From the NCBI RefSeq assembly GCF_014205055.1, contig NZ_JACHMS010000001.1, positions 4,154,001 to 4,218,000 of the forward strand: DNA of 64,000 bases, read 5' to 3'. The stretch comes from Streptomyces luteogriseus. Its GTDB lineage: Bacteria; Actinomycetota; Actinomycetes; Streptomycetales; Streptomycetaceae. This document shows, piece by piece, positions 8,518-16,468 of this stretch; within the stretch, counting starts at the first letter, position 1; every line of letters begins with the position of its first letter. Made by a program: the position numbers and the translations under genes. The notes under the pieces are model-generated. The model ran no database searches and was not told the DNA's origin. It saw nothing but the letters and a program-made list of their open reading frames with translations.

Positions 8518-9801
8518 TCAGCCGATGTCCACCACCCTGGCCCACTCCGGGGGTGAGTCCGGGACGTACTCGGGGTCGGACTCGTCGAAGGCGTGGTTCT
8601 CGTAGTGGCGGGGGAACAGGCCCACCACCGTGCGGCAGGGTGGTCTCGTGCCCGGCCAGGGGGTCTGGCCGTCGGTGAGGGCGACGATGACGTCGGGGGC
8701 CGGGCGGGTGCGCAGGGCGCGGGTGAAGCCGGCGCGCAGGTCCGTGCCGCCGCCGCCCGTGAGCGGGATGCCCTCGGCACGGCACAGGCGGCGGGCGGTC
8801 CCGGCCGAGGCGTCGCAGGGGACGACGGTGACCAGGTCACGGCGGCCGCCCACGGCCCGGGCGATCGCGGCGACCTCCAGGAGCGCGCTGCCCAGTTCGG
8901 CGTCGCTGACCGAGCCGGAGGTGTCGATGACGACGGACACGCGGGGCGGGCGGCGGCGCAGGCTCGGCAGGACCGTGCCGGGCAGCGCGATGGACCGCCG
9001 GGCGGGCCGGCCGTAGGTGTAGTCCTCGCCGGCGCCGGGGGCGGACGCCGCCGAGCGGACCGCCGCGCCCAGCAGCTGCCGCCAGGGCTGGGGCGGGTGG
9101 AAGGCCTCCTCGGCCCAGCGCCGCCAGCCCTGCGGGGCGTGCCCGGGGCGGCCCGTGATGCCCTGCGCGACCCGGAAGCGGACCGCGTCCCGCTCCCGCT
9201 CGCTCAGGCCGTGCGCGCCGTCCGGGCCCAGCTCCCACTCCCGGTCCAGGCCGTCGGCGCCGCTGCCGCAGTCCAGCCAGGCCAGGTCCTGTGACCGCGG
9301 GCCCAGGGTGAACTGCCGGAGATACTCCTCCATCAACTCGTTCTCGGACAGGCCGAGATCGCCCGGCTCAACGACTCCCGCAGGGCGGGCCAGGCCGTCG
9401 CCGTAGACGTCGTCGTTGATCTCGAAGTCGGCGGCGATGTTCATCCGCAACCGCTCCCCCGGGCCGTGCAGGCCCCGTTCCTTCGCGACCCGGTCGCTGC
9501 GCCCGTGGTGGTCGCGCAGCAGGTGCGACACCTCGTGCACCCACACGCCCGCGAGTTCCTCGACGGGCGTGCGGTCGACGAACCCGGGCGACACGTAGCA
9601 GCGCCAGTACCGGTCGACGCCCATCGTGGGCACGCGCCGTGACGCGACGACGTGCAGGGCGAAGAGGGCCGTCGCGAGGTAGGGGCGGACGCGGGCGGCA
9701 TGGAGCCGGGCGGTGAAGAGCTTGTCCCGGTCGAGGGTTTGGGGGGCAATCTCGGGGGCGGAGGCGGTGTCGGGGGCGGCTGTCTCGGAGGCGTCCGTCA
9801 T
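8518..9801 (-). CDS. VWA-like metallopeptidase-domain protein (DUF2201 type)
   Basis: A 427-residue soluble protein. The N-terminal half is a putative zinc metallopeptidase domain with HEVSHLLRDHH (HEXXH, about residue 88). The C-terminal half is a von Willebrand A-like domain with the MIDAS motif DTSGS (about 290), and GGTDL and ALTDGQ further on. The start ATG at 9801 overlaps the stop of the MoxR ATPase gene by four bases, so the two are translationally coupled. MoxR ATPases and VWA proteins commonly act as a chaperone pair that remodels or metallates a client. The HEXXH domain suggests metal-dependent proteolysis or metal delivery. The client is unknown; the third operon gene is a candidate. 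Confidence 0.85.
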   Translation of the reverse strand: MTDASETAAPDTASAPEIAPQTLDRDKLFTARLHAARVRPYLATALFALHVVASRRVPTMGVDRYWRCYVSPGFVDRTPVEELAGVWVHEVSHLLRDHHGRSDRVAKERGLHGPGERLRMNIAADFEINDDVYGDGLARPAGVVEPGDLGLSENELMEEYLRQFTLGPRSQDLAWLDCGSGADGLDREWELGPDGAHGLSERERDAVRFRVAQGITGRPGHAPQGWRRWAEEAFHPPQPWRQLLGAAVRSAASAPGAGEDYTYGRPARRSIALPGTVLPSLRRRPPRVSVVIDTSGSVSDAELGSALLEVAAIARAVGGRRDLVTVVPCDASAGTARRLCRAEGIPLTGGGGTDLRAGFTRALRTRPAPDVIVALTDGQTPWPGTRPPCRTVVGLFPRHYENHAFDESDPEYVPDSPPEWARVVDIG

Positions 9802-11045
9802 CGGCCCGCCTTCGCAGCAGCCGCGGCGGCGACCGCCGCCGTGGTGCGGTCCGCGCGCCGGGAGAGCGTCACCACTCCTGCCAGACGTTCGATCGACGCG
9901 GGGACGTCCCAGTCGTCGCGGCGCAGGGCGGCGAGAGTGGTCGCGGGGACGACCACCACATCCGGGGGGCCGGTCTCCAGGGCCTTGACCAGGAGCGCCC
10001 AGGCCGCGTCCCAGCGGCTCCGCTCCGGGCGGTTGCGGACCGCTGCCACGACACCGTCCAGCGCCGCCTGCCGCAGGTCTCCCCGCTCGGGCAGCACGGC
10101 AGCGGCCGGGTCGGCCAGCAGTGTCTCGGGGTCCGGGAGGTCCATCCGGTCCAGGCACGCCAGCAGTTCGAGACCGGGCCCGTCCCCGACCGTGCCCCGC
10201 ACCAGCAGGGAGAGGACGTCACGGGAGGAGCCGGCCGCGGTCGCGAAGGCGATCAGGTGCAGCGTCATCTCCCAGCTGCGCGGGGACGGCCAGGGCCCGC
10301 CCCGGCGCACCTCGCCGCTGGGCAGCCGGTGTGCGAGGGCGGGGCGGGCGCCGAGCAGCCCGCACACGGCACGGCGGGCGAAGTCCACGGCCTCCGGCAG
10401 CTTCTCCGGGTCGAGCCGGGGCAGGGTCGCCCGGGGCCACACCCCGCCGAGGCCGCGGACGACGACGTCGGTGTCGTGCGTCCACTGGAGGTGGACGAAA
10501 CGGTTGGCGAGGGGCGGGCTCAGTTCCCAGCCGTCCGCGGCCGAGGAGCGCGGGTTGGCGGCGGCCACGATCCGCACGCCCGGCGGCAGGCGCAGCGCGC
10601 CGATCCGCCGCTCCAGCACGAGCCGGAGCAGGGCGGCCTGCACGGCGGGCGGCGCGGTGGAGAGTTCGTCGAGGAACAGCAGTCCCCGCCCGGCCCGCAC
10701 CAGGCGTACGGCCCAGTCCGGCGGGGCCATCGGCACGCCCTGCTCGGCGGGGTCGTCGCCGACGATGGGCAGCCCCGAGAAGTCGGACGGCTCGTGCACG
10801 CTCGCGATCACCGTGGTCAGCGGCAGGTCGAGGGCCGAGGCGAGCTGGGTCAGGGCCGCGGTCTTGCCGATGCCGGGCTCACCCCACAGCAGCACCGGCA
10901 GGTCGGCGGCCACGGCCAGGGTGAGGGCCTCCAGTTGGTTGTCGGGCCGCGGTTCGGTGGTGGTGTCCCGCAGCAGGGCCAGCAGATCGCCGGCCACGTC
11001 GAGCTGGGTGACGGTGTCGGGCAGGGACGAGGTGTGAGTGCGCAT
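9798..11045 (-). CDS. MoxR-family AAA+ ATPase
   Basis: A 415-residue AAA+ ATPase of the MoxR/BchI branch. Walker A is LLWGEPGIGKT (about residues 52-62), Walker B LLFLDE (about 119-124), sensor 1 lies in VAAANP and an arginine-finger region in PLANRF. It forms the middle of a three-gene operon, with an unknown protein upstream (11166-12503) and the VWA/HEXXH protein downstream, whose start overlaps this stop. By analogy with other MoxR-VWA pairs it should power assembly or metal loading of a partner (inference). The Ala-rich C-terminus is unremarkable. Confidence 0.9.
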   Translation of the reverse strand: MRTHTSSLPDTVTQLDVAGDLLALLRDTTTEPRPDNQLEALTLAVAADLPVLLWGEPGIGKTAALTQLASALDLPLTTVIASVHEPSDFSGLPIVGDDPAEQGVPMAPPDWAVRLVRAGRGLLFLDELSTAPPAVQAALLRLVLERRIGALRLPPGVRIVAAANPRSSAADGWELSPPLANRFVHLQWTHDTDVVVRGLGGVWPRATLPRLDPEKLPEAVDFARRAVCGLLGARPALAHRLPSGEVRRGGPWPSPRSWEMTLHLIAFATAAGSSRDVLSLLVRGTVGDGPGLELLACLDRMDLPDPETLLADPAAAVLPERGDLRQAALDGVVAAVRNRPERSRWDAAWALLVKALETGPPDVVVVPATTLAALRRDDWDVPASIERLAGVVTLSRRADRTTAAVAAAAAAKAGR

Positions 11046-11165
11046 GTGTGATCACCTGTTGCCGGTGGTGAGCCGTCTCGGTGGGACGAAGAGGGGGCGG
11101 GCGAAGAAGGGGTGGGCGAAGAAGGGGTGAGGGCGGGGCAGTCGGCCCGGTCGGGCCGAGTCGGG

Positions 11166-12503
11166 TCACATGTGGCGTGGGTGCGGCCCGTCGCCCCGGG
11201 AGCGGCGGCGGTCCCAGGGGCGCAGGCTGCCGGGCGCGGGGCCTTCCAGGCCCGCGCGGAACAGCCCGTGGGCGATGCGGCGGCGCGCCGCCGTCTCCAG
11301 CGCGTCCCGCAGCGGGCCGTCGCGCAGCACCGCCTCGGGGCCGAGCAGGCTCTCGACGGCGGTGAGCGCACCGGCGATGTCGCCGTGGTGGAGGCGTTCG
11401 CGGACGCCGGGGAGGCAGTCGGGCCGGCGGTGTGCCTCGTCGACGGCCCGCAGGCAGGGCAGCGGCGGCCCGCCGAAGGCGGCGAGCAGTTCCTCCCGGC
11501 GGACCTCGGCCGGATCGTGGTCGAGGGCGGCCAGGACGCCGTCGACCAGGCCGATCCGGTGCCGGGCGCCCCGGCACTCCACCACCCGTGGGTCGTCCGC
11601 CCGTTCCGGCGCCCCGTCGGTGCCGGTCCACTCGGGGCCCAGCGCCGAGGCGACCAGCGGATGCAGGCGCCCGGCGTCGATCGCCCCGGCCCGGAGCAGT
11701 TCCAGGTCGGGCAGCACCCAGGTCGCCGCGTCGGGCAGCACGGGAAGCGAGGGACCGCGGGAAGGCGCGTACGACAGCGCGGCGCCGCGGCCGTCGCCGG
11801 GCACGTCCAGGACCATCCGGTGCCGGGCCCCGAGCCGTACGCAGACCCTGCCGCCGGGCCGTCCCTCGGCCCGCAGCAGGAGTTTCGCCTCGGCCTCCCA
11901 CCGGTCCACGGCACACCGGTGCCCGGGTGGCAGCAACCCGCCGTGATCCGGGTCCGGACCGCCGTCGCCGGACCGCGCCCGCAGCTCGCCGGCCCGGCGC
12001 GCGTCCCACAGGTGGGGGTGCAGGTCGAACCGGAAGCGCCGGCTGGGGCGGGGGTGCGGGTGGCGCCGGTCGGCCTCCACGGCGCGGGACGGGTCCCACA
12101 GGGCGAGGCTGATCCGCTGGCCGGCGCCCGCCCAGGCCGGCGGCGTCCGCACCACCAGATGCGGTGCTCTGTCGCCCGGGGTGCCGTACCGGGCGAGGGA
12201 GATGGTCAGGCCGGGCCGCAGCAGCCCGTCGGGGGCGATCCTCGGCATGTGCCAGCGCAGCAGGTCGGGGGCGAGGTGGCGGAGGTCGGACCGCAGCCGG
12301 GCGGCGAAGTCCCGGCCGTATCGCCGTGCCACCAGGCGGGGTTGGAGGTCGACGTCGATGTGCGCGGCGGCGCAGGCGCCGGTCCAGTCACCGGCACGGC
12401 GGCGCGCGGTCGCGGTCTCGATCATGGAGGGCGGCACGGCGAACTCGCGCACGCGCGGCCAGAAGGAAAGCGGGGAGTCCCCGTTCGCGAGGTCGGTGGG
12501 CAT
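11166..12503 (-). CDS. Conserved hypothetical protein, first gene of the MoxR/VWA operon
   Basis: A 445-residue protein with no signal peptide and no recognised catalytic motif. It is rich in Arg and Leu and has a segment RKGDWTGACAAAHIDV-like near residue 38, reading TARRRAGDWTGACAAAHIDV in this copy, plus several paired Arg-His words. The ATG at 12503 is preceded at nine bases by AAGG; a GTG two codons earlier sits too close to that site. It is upstream of the MoxR ATPase with 120 bp between. Constant linkage to a MoxR/VWA pair suggests it is their client or regulatory subunit (inference). I do not recognise the family. Confidence 0.75.
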   Translation of the reverse strand: MPTDLANGDSPLSFWPRVREFAVPPSMIETATARRRAGDWTGACAAAHIDVDLQPRLVARRYGRDFAARLRSDLRHLAPDLLRWHMPRIAPDGLLRPGLTISLARYGTPGDRAPHLVVRTPPAWAGAGQRISLALWDPSRAVEADRRHPHPRPSRRFRFDLHPHLWDARRAGELRARSGDGGPDPDHGGLLPPGHRCAVDRWEAEAKLLLRAEGRPGGRVCVRLGARHRMVLDVPGDGRGAALSYAPSRGPSLPVLPDAATWVLPDLELLRAGAIDAGRLHPLVASALGPEWTGTDGAPERADDPRVVECRGARHRIGLVDGVLAALDHDPAEVRREELLAAFGGPPLPCLRAVDEAHRRPDCLPGVRERLHHGDIAGALTAVESLLGPEAVLRDGPLRDALETAARRRIAHGLFRAGLEGPAPGSLRPWDRRRSRGDGPHPRHM

Positions 12504-12612
12504 CAGCACTCACCTTGCGCGAACGGGTCCCCCCATCTGTTCAGGGAGTGAGTCGTCATCGCGTCGGATGCTAACGGCCCCGACTCCCGCGCACATCCGT
12601 ATATTTCGCGCC

Positions 12613-13788
12613 TCACACGATGTGCGACTCGGGCCGGGTCCCGGCGCCGGTGCGGAAGCGGTCGGCGGCGAGCGGGCCGACATCGACGCAGGGCGTGCGA
12701 TCCAGGCAGAGGTCGCGGACGATCTCGCCGACCGCCGGGGCCTGGAGGAAGCCGTGGCCCGAGAAGCCGGTGGCGTAGAGGAAGTTGACGACCTCGGTGG
12801 AGCGGCCGATGAGCGCGTTGTGGTCGGGGGTGACTTCGTAGAGTCCGGCCCAGCCGCCCGCCGTGGTCATGCCGGCGAGGGCGGGGGCGCGGTGGCGTAC
12901 GACCTCGCGGAACAGCTCCAGCCATTCGGGGGTCCAGGTGGTGTCGAAGCCGTCGGGCTGGGCGGGGTCGGCGAGGCCGAACAGCAGGCCGTCGTCGCTG
13001 TTGTGGAAGTAGGCCGAGGAGGAGAAGTCGATGGTGAAGGGGATGCGCGGGGCGGGTGGTGCGAGGGGGGTGGTGAAGACCAGTTGGCGGCGCACGGGCC
13101 GTACGGGGAGGGGGACGCCGGCCAGGTCGCCGATGTGGGCCGACCAGGCGCCGGCGGCGCAGACGACGGTGGCGCAGTCGATGCGTCCGCGGTCGGTGCG
13201 GACGGCCGTGATCCGGTCGCCGGCGGTGTCGAAACCGGTGACCGTGGTGTCGGTGGCGAGGACGGTCCCGGCCCGGGCCGCCGCCCGCGCATAGCCCTGG
13301 ACGACGAGCCCGGGCCGGGCGTGCCCGTCGGCGGGTGAGTGGGCGGCGGCGACCAGTCCGTCCGTGGCCACGTAGGGACACAGGCGGCGGGCCTCCTCGG
13401 GAGTGATCATGCGGCCGGGGACGCCGAGGGAGTTCTGCAGCCGGACACCGGCCTCGAAGTCCGCGGCCTGCTGCCCGGTGGTGAGCAGGAAGAGGTAGCC
13501 GACGGTGTCGAGCCGGATGTCGGCGCCGGGGCGTTCGGGGAAGTCCCGGAAGGCGCGCAGGCTCCGGCTGCCGAGTTCGATGTTGAGCGGGTCGGAGAAG
13601 TGGGCCCGTACGCCGCCGATCGGTTTGCCGGAGCTCCCCCGGCCCAGCTCGCCGCGCTCCACGACGACGATGTTCCGCACCCCGGCCTCGGCCAGGTGGA
13701 AGGCGATGGACGTGCCCATCACGCCACCGCCGATGATCACGACGTCGGCGGTGCGGGGGACGGTGGGAAAGACGGAGGAGGAGGTCAA
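12613..13788 (-). CDS. FAD-dependent oxidoreductase (DAO / sarcosine oxidase beta-like)
   Basis: A 391-residue flavoprotein. The dinucleotide-binding motif VVIIGGGVMGTSIAFHLAEAG (about 15-35) is followed by VVERGELGRGSSGKPIGG, where FAD and covalent-flavin groups bind in sarcosine oxidase relatives. The C-terminal signature YEVTPDHNALIGRS and ATGFSGHGF complete the DAO fold. It probably oxidises a secondary amine or amino acid such as sarcosine, proline or glycine derivatives. The start is TTG at 13788, with GAAGGGA seven bases ahead; homology begins just after it. No subunit genes of a heterotetrameric sarcosine oxidase are nearby, so it likely acts alone. Confidence 0.88.
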   Translation of the reverse strand: MTSSSVFPTVPRTADVVIIGGGVMGTSIAFHLAEAGVRNIVVVERGELGRGSSGKPIGGVRAHFSDPLNIELGSRSLRAFRDFPERPGADIRLDTVGYLFLLTTGQQAADFEAGVRLQNSLGVPGRMITPEEARRLCPYVATDGLVAAAHSPADGHARPGLVVQGYARAAARAGTVLATDTTVTGFDTAGDRITAVRTDRGRIDCATVVCAAGAWSAHIGDLAGVPLPVRPVRRQLVFTTPLAPPAPRIPFTIDFSSSAYFHNSDDGLLFGLADPAQPDGFDTTWTPEWLELFREVVRHRAPALAGMTTAGGWAGLYEVTPDHNALIGRSTEVVNFLYATGFSGHGFLQAPAVGEIVRDLCLDRTPCVDVGPLAADRFRTGAGTRPESHIV

Positions 13789-13859
13789 CGGGCCATCCCT
13801 TCCGGGGTCCTGCGCGTCGTGACGCCATCGTGCGCCGTGGCGGTCCCCGGCGTCGAGGA

Positions 13860-14262
13860 CCGGGCGGTGTCCGTCCGTCCACCGGAGCGTGCGGCCGGAG
13901 CCGGTGGGCGACGCCCACCGCCAGGACCGGCCGCGCCCGACGGCGGCCCGCGGACGCGGTCCGGCTCCGGCCTCGCTCCGGCTCCCACTCCGGCGCCGGC
14001 TCCCGCTGCCGCTCCGGCTCCGACTCCGGTTCACGCTCCCACTCCGGCTCCGGCTCCCGCACCCGCACCCGCACCCGCACCCGCACCCGCACCGACCCCG
14101 GATCCCACTCCCGCTTCCAGTCCGACTCCGGCTCCCGCACCCACACCCGCTCCGACCCCGGGTCCCACTCCCGCTTCCAGTCCGACTCCGGCTCCCGCAC
14201 CCGCACCCGCTCCGACCCCGGGTCCCGCTCCCGCTCCCGCTCCCGCTCCGGCGACTTTGCCA
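13860..14262. repeat. Low-complexity CTCCGGC/CCGCAC region with a 60-bp tandem repeat
   Basis: The 570-bp gap before the surface-protein gene is filled by hexamer-like repeats (GGCTCC, CCGCAC, ACTCCC). Within it a 60-bp unit starting GACCCCGG at 14095 recurs at 14155 and begins a third time at 14215, nearly identical. All six frames stay open through the array, giving Pro/Ala, Arg/Thr or Ser/Gly repeats with no gene-like ends. I regard it as non-coding. Confidence 0.75.
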
Positions 14263-14359
14263 TCTCTTTACAACCCGCCCCGATGCCGCATCGTCTCTCC
14301 GCTCGAACTGTCACCCCGCCCGGCGACCGTCGGGCGGACCGACGAAGGAGTGCGATTCC

Positions 14360-14755
14360 ATGCGCCGAACTGTCCTGAGCGCCCTGGCCCTCGCGGGCAC
14401 CGCCGTCCTGATGGGCACCGGGCCCGCGTTCGCGGACGGTCCCGCGACCCCGAGCCCGGTCCCCCCGGCCGCCACGCCCACCACCCGGCCGGCGGAGAGC
14501 GCGGAGCCGACCCGGGCACCCGAGGCGACCCGGACACCCGAGCCGGCCCGCGACACGCCCGGCGCGGAGCCGACCCGGGCGCCGGCCGACGGCCAGGTCT
14601 CCGTGCGGCCGAGCGGCGCTCCCGACACCGGTGTGGCGGCGACCGGGGCCTCCGGGACCGGCGGTACGGCGATCGGCGCGGGCGCCGCCGCGGTGCTGGC
14701 CCTGGGCGGCGGCACGGTCTTCGTCGTGCGCCGCCGCCGGGCGCTCGGGGCATGA
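14360..14755 (+). CDS. Pro/Ala/Thr-rich surface protein with C-terminal anchor (APDTG)
   Basis: A 131-residue exported protein. Residues 1-27 are a signal peptide ending AFADG. The middle is a disordered Pro/Thr/Glu wall-spanning stretch. The C-terminus has an APDTG pentapeptide (about residue 92), a hydrophobic stretch IGAGAAAVLALGGGTVFVV and RRRR, the layout of a sortase substrate with an LPXTG-like box whose Leu is Ala. The start ATG at 14360 follows GAAGGAG. Its stop overlaps the sortase start by ATGA, so the pair is coupled. The natural reading is a dedicated substrate of that sortase. Without a recognised head domain, its own role is unknown. Confidence 0.75.
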   Translation: MRRTVLSALALAGTAVLMGTGPAFADGPATPSPVPPAATPTTRPAESAEPTRAPEATRTPEPARDTPGAEPTRAPADGQVSVRPSGAPDTGVAATGASGTGGTAIGAGAAAVLALGGGTVFVVRRRRALGA

Positions 14756-15366
14756 GCCCGTTCTCCAGGCGCGCGTTCACGGCCGGGGCGCTGGCGTCCC
14801 TGCTGACGGCGTGCGGACGTCACGGGGGCGGCACACCCCGGCCGACGGCCACCGCTCGGCCGGTTCCGGCCAAGGGGGCCCGCCCGCCGGCCCGTTCGGT
14901 CCCGGTCCGGCTGCTGATCCCGGCCATCGGCGTCGACACCCCGGTCATCCGGCTGGGCCTGGCGGCCGACGGCACGGTGCAGGTGCCGCCGGTCACGGCC
15001 CACGACCGGGCGGGCTGGTACCGCCACTCGCCGACGCCCGGCGCCACCGGCCCGTCGGTGTTCCTCGGCCATGTCACGGTCGGCCCGTACGGCGACGGCG
15101 TCTTCCGCCGGCTCGCCCGGCTGCACCGGGGCGACCGGATCGTGGCGCGCCTGGAGAACGGCACGGCGGTGGAGTTCGCCGTGACGGCGGTGCGGACCGT
15201 GGCGAAAACCGACTTCCCGGCCGACGACGTCTACGGGAACGTGGACCGCCCCGAGCTGCGGCTGATCACGTGCGGCGGAGCGCGGACCGGCGACGGCTAC
15301 GCGGACAACGTGATCGTGTTCGCGGCGCAGAGCGGTGCGAAGTCCCCCACCTCTGGAGAGCGTTGA
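14752..15366 (+). CDS. Class F-type sortase
   Basis: A 204-residue membrane-anchored transpeptidase. An N-terminal Tat-like or lipoprotein-like leader (SRRAFTAGALASLLTACG, residues 5-22, with a possible lipobox LTAC) precedes the sortase beta-barrel. The catalytic His lies in FLGHV (about 105) and the catalytic Cys in LITCGG (about 175), with the essential Arg expected among the following residues. Size and motif context match the short class F sortases of Actinobacteria. It starts inside the stop of the surface-protein gene and overlaps the sigma-factor start. It should cleave and attach sorted proteins to the wall; the upstream APDTG protein is the obvious client. Confidence 0.88.
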   Translation: MSPFSRRAFTAGALASLLTACGRHGGGTPRPTATARPVPAKGARPPARSVPVRLLIPAIGVDTPVIRLGLAADGTVQVPPVTAHDRAGWYRHSPTPGATGPSVFLGHVTVGPYGDGVFRRLARLHRGDRIVARLENGTAVEFAVTAVRTVAKTDFPADDVYGNVDRPELRLITCGGARTGDGYADNVIVFAAQSGAKSPTSGER

Positions 15367-15854
15367 AACGGTCCCGCGAGAAGGCAGCGTCCGAGCTGTT
15401 CGCCGCCCTCTACCCGCGCCTCGCCGGCTGGTGCCGCCGGCTCGTCGACGACGACGGGACGGCCCACGAGATCGCCTCGGAGGCGTTCACCCGGCTCTGG
15501 GCCCGCTGGACGACCGTCGAGGAGCCGCGCGGGTTCCTCTACGTCACCGCGGCCAACCTCGTCCGGGACCACTGGCGCAAGCTGGAGCGCGAGCGCCGGG
15601 CCATGCACCGCGTCACCTCGGAGGCCGTCGTACGCCCCCACCCCGAACAGGCCGACCCGTCGGTGCGGCTGCTCGTGCAGTCGCTGCCGGAGCGACTGCG
15701 GGTCCCGATCCTCCTCCACTACTACGCTGACATGCCGATCCGGGAGGTGTCCGCACTGACCGGGCGCAAGGAAGGAACCGTCAAGGCCGACCTGCACGCG
15801 GCCCGGGAACTGCTCCGCGTCCACCTGAGGAGAAGCCTTGACCACACGCCTTGA
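15363..15854 (+). CDS. ECF RNA polymerase sigma factor
   Basis: A 163-residue sigma-70 family factor. Region 2 is seen in LFAALYPRLAGWCRRLV to ASEAFTRLWARW and GFLYVTAANLVRDHWRK; region 4 in LPERLRVPILLHYYADMPIREVSALTGRKEGTVKADLHAARELL. The start is TTG at 15363, two to four bases into the sortase stop, with GGAGAG just ahead, so it is translationally coupled to the sortase gene. The following small membrane protein overlaps its end, as anti-sigma genes often do. It probably directs a cell-envelope regulon that may include this operon. Confidence 0.9.
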   Translation: MKRSREKAASELFAALYPRLAGWCRRLVDDDGTAHEIASEAFTRLWARWTTVEEPRGFLYVTAANLVRDHWRKLERERRAMHRVTSEAVVRPHPEQADPSVRLLVQSLPERLRVPILLHYYADMPIREVSALTGRKEGTVKADLHAARELLRVHLRRSLDHTP

Positions 15855-16365
15855 CGACGACGGCCCGGAGTCCGGCCCCGACGACCCGCTCGCCGTGATC
15901 CTGCGCCCCTCCTCCCCCGACTACCTGGGCGCGCCCCCCGGCCAGTACGAGACGATCCGCCGCCGGGCGACCCGCCGCCGCCTGCTGCGCACCGCGACCG
16001 GGGCGGGACTGTGCTGTGTCGCGGCCGTCCTCATCGCCGTCCCCCTGCGCCACACGGCATCCGAGCGCCCCGTGGTTCCGACGATCCCGATGGCCCCGCC
16101 CGCCCCCAGGACGTCGCCGCCCACGCCCTCCGCGTCCCCCATCCCCGAGCCGTCCCCGTCCGAGTCCCGCCCGTCGGTCCCGGGCACGCTCCCCCCGGGC
16201 ACCGACAGCCCGCGCGCATCCCCTCCGGGCACCCCCGCCACCGACGAGGCGACCGACCCGGCGGCCGTGTCCCGCGCCCCGTCGGCCACACCCACCTCGG
16301 TACCGCCCGCCCCGTCGACGGTCCGCCCGAGCACGGACCGGAGGACGGCGGACGGCAGGCGCTGA
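15838..16365 (+). CDS. Single-pass membrane protein with Pro/Ser/Thr-rich extracytoplasmic tail (putative anti-sigma partner)
   Basis: A 175-residue protein starting with TTG at 15838, preceded by GAGGAGAAG and overlapping the end of the ECF sigma gene. Residues 1-50 are cytoplasmic and basic at the end (RRRATRRRLLRT), residues about 54-72 are one transmembrane helix, and the remaining 100 residues are Pro/Ser/Thr-rich. It lacks an obvious HXXXCXXC zinc anti-sigma motif. Position and topology suggest an anti-sigma or sensor role, which is inference. Its last codons fall in the first unit of a 41-bp tandem repeat, so the C-terminus may have changed recently. Confidence 0.7.
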   Translation: MTTRLDDDGPESGPDDPLAVILRPSSPDYLGAPPGQYETIRRRATRRRLLRTATGAGLCCVAAVLIAVPLRHTASERPVVPTIPMAPPAPRTSPPTPSASPIPEPSPSESRPSVPGTLPPGTDSPRASPPGTPATDEATDPAAVSRAPSATPTSVPPAPSTVRPSTDRRTADGRR

Positions 16366-16447
16366 CCCCGAGCACGGACCGGAGGACGGCGCACGGCAGC
16401 CACCGACCCCGAGCACGGACCGGAGGACGGCGCACGGCAGCCACCGG
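16329..16447. repeat. 41-bp tandem repeat, three copies
   Basis: The word GAGCACGGACCGGAGGACGG begins at 16329, 16370 and 16411, an exact 41-bp period. The first copy is coding (end of the membrane protein), the next two are non-coding. Copies two and three are nearly identical through CACGGCAGCCACCG. Confidence 0.85.
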
Positions 16448-16468
16448 CCGGCGCCGCAGGGCCCCGGG

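Noticed and set aside
13830..14378. Ser/Gly/Arg-rich and Pro/Ala-rich frames over the repeat array
   Set aside because: All six frames are open because of a hexamer-like repeat; none has a gene-like start, bias or end.
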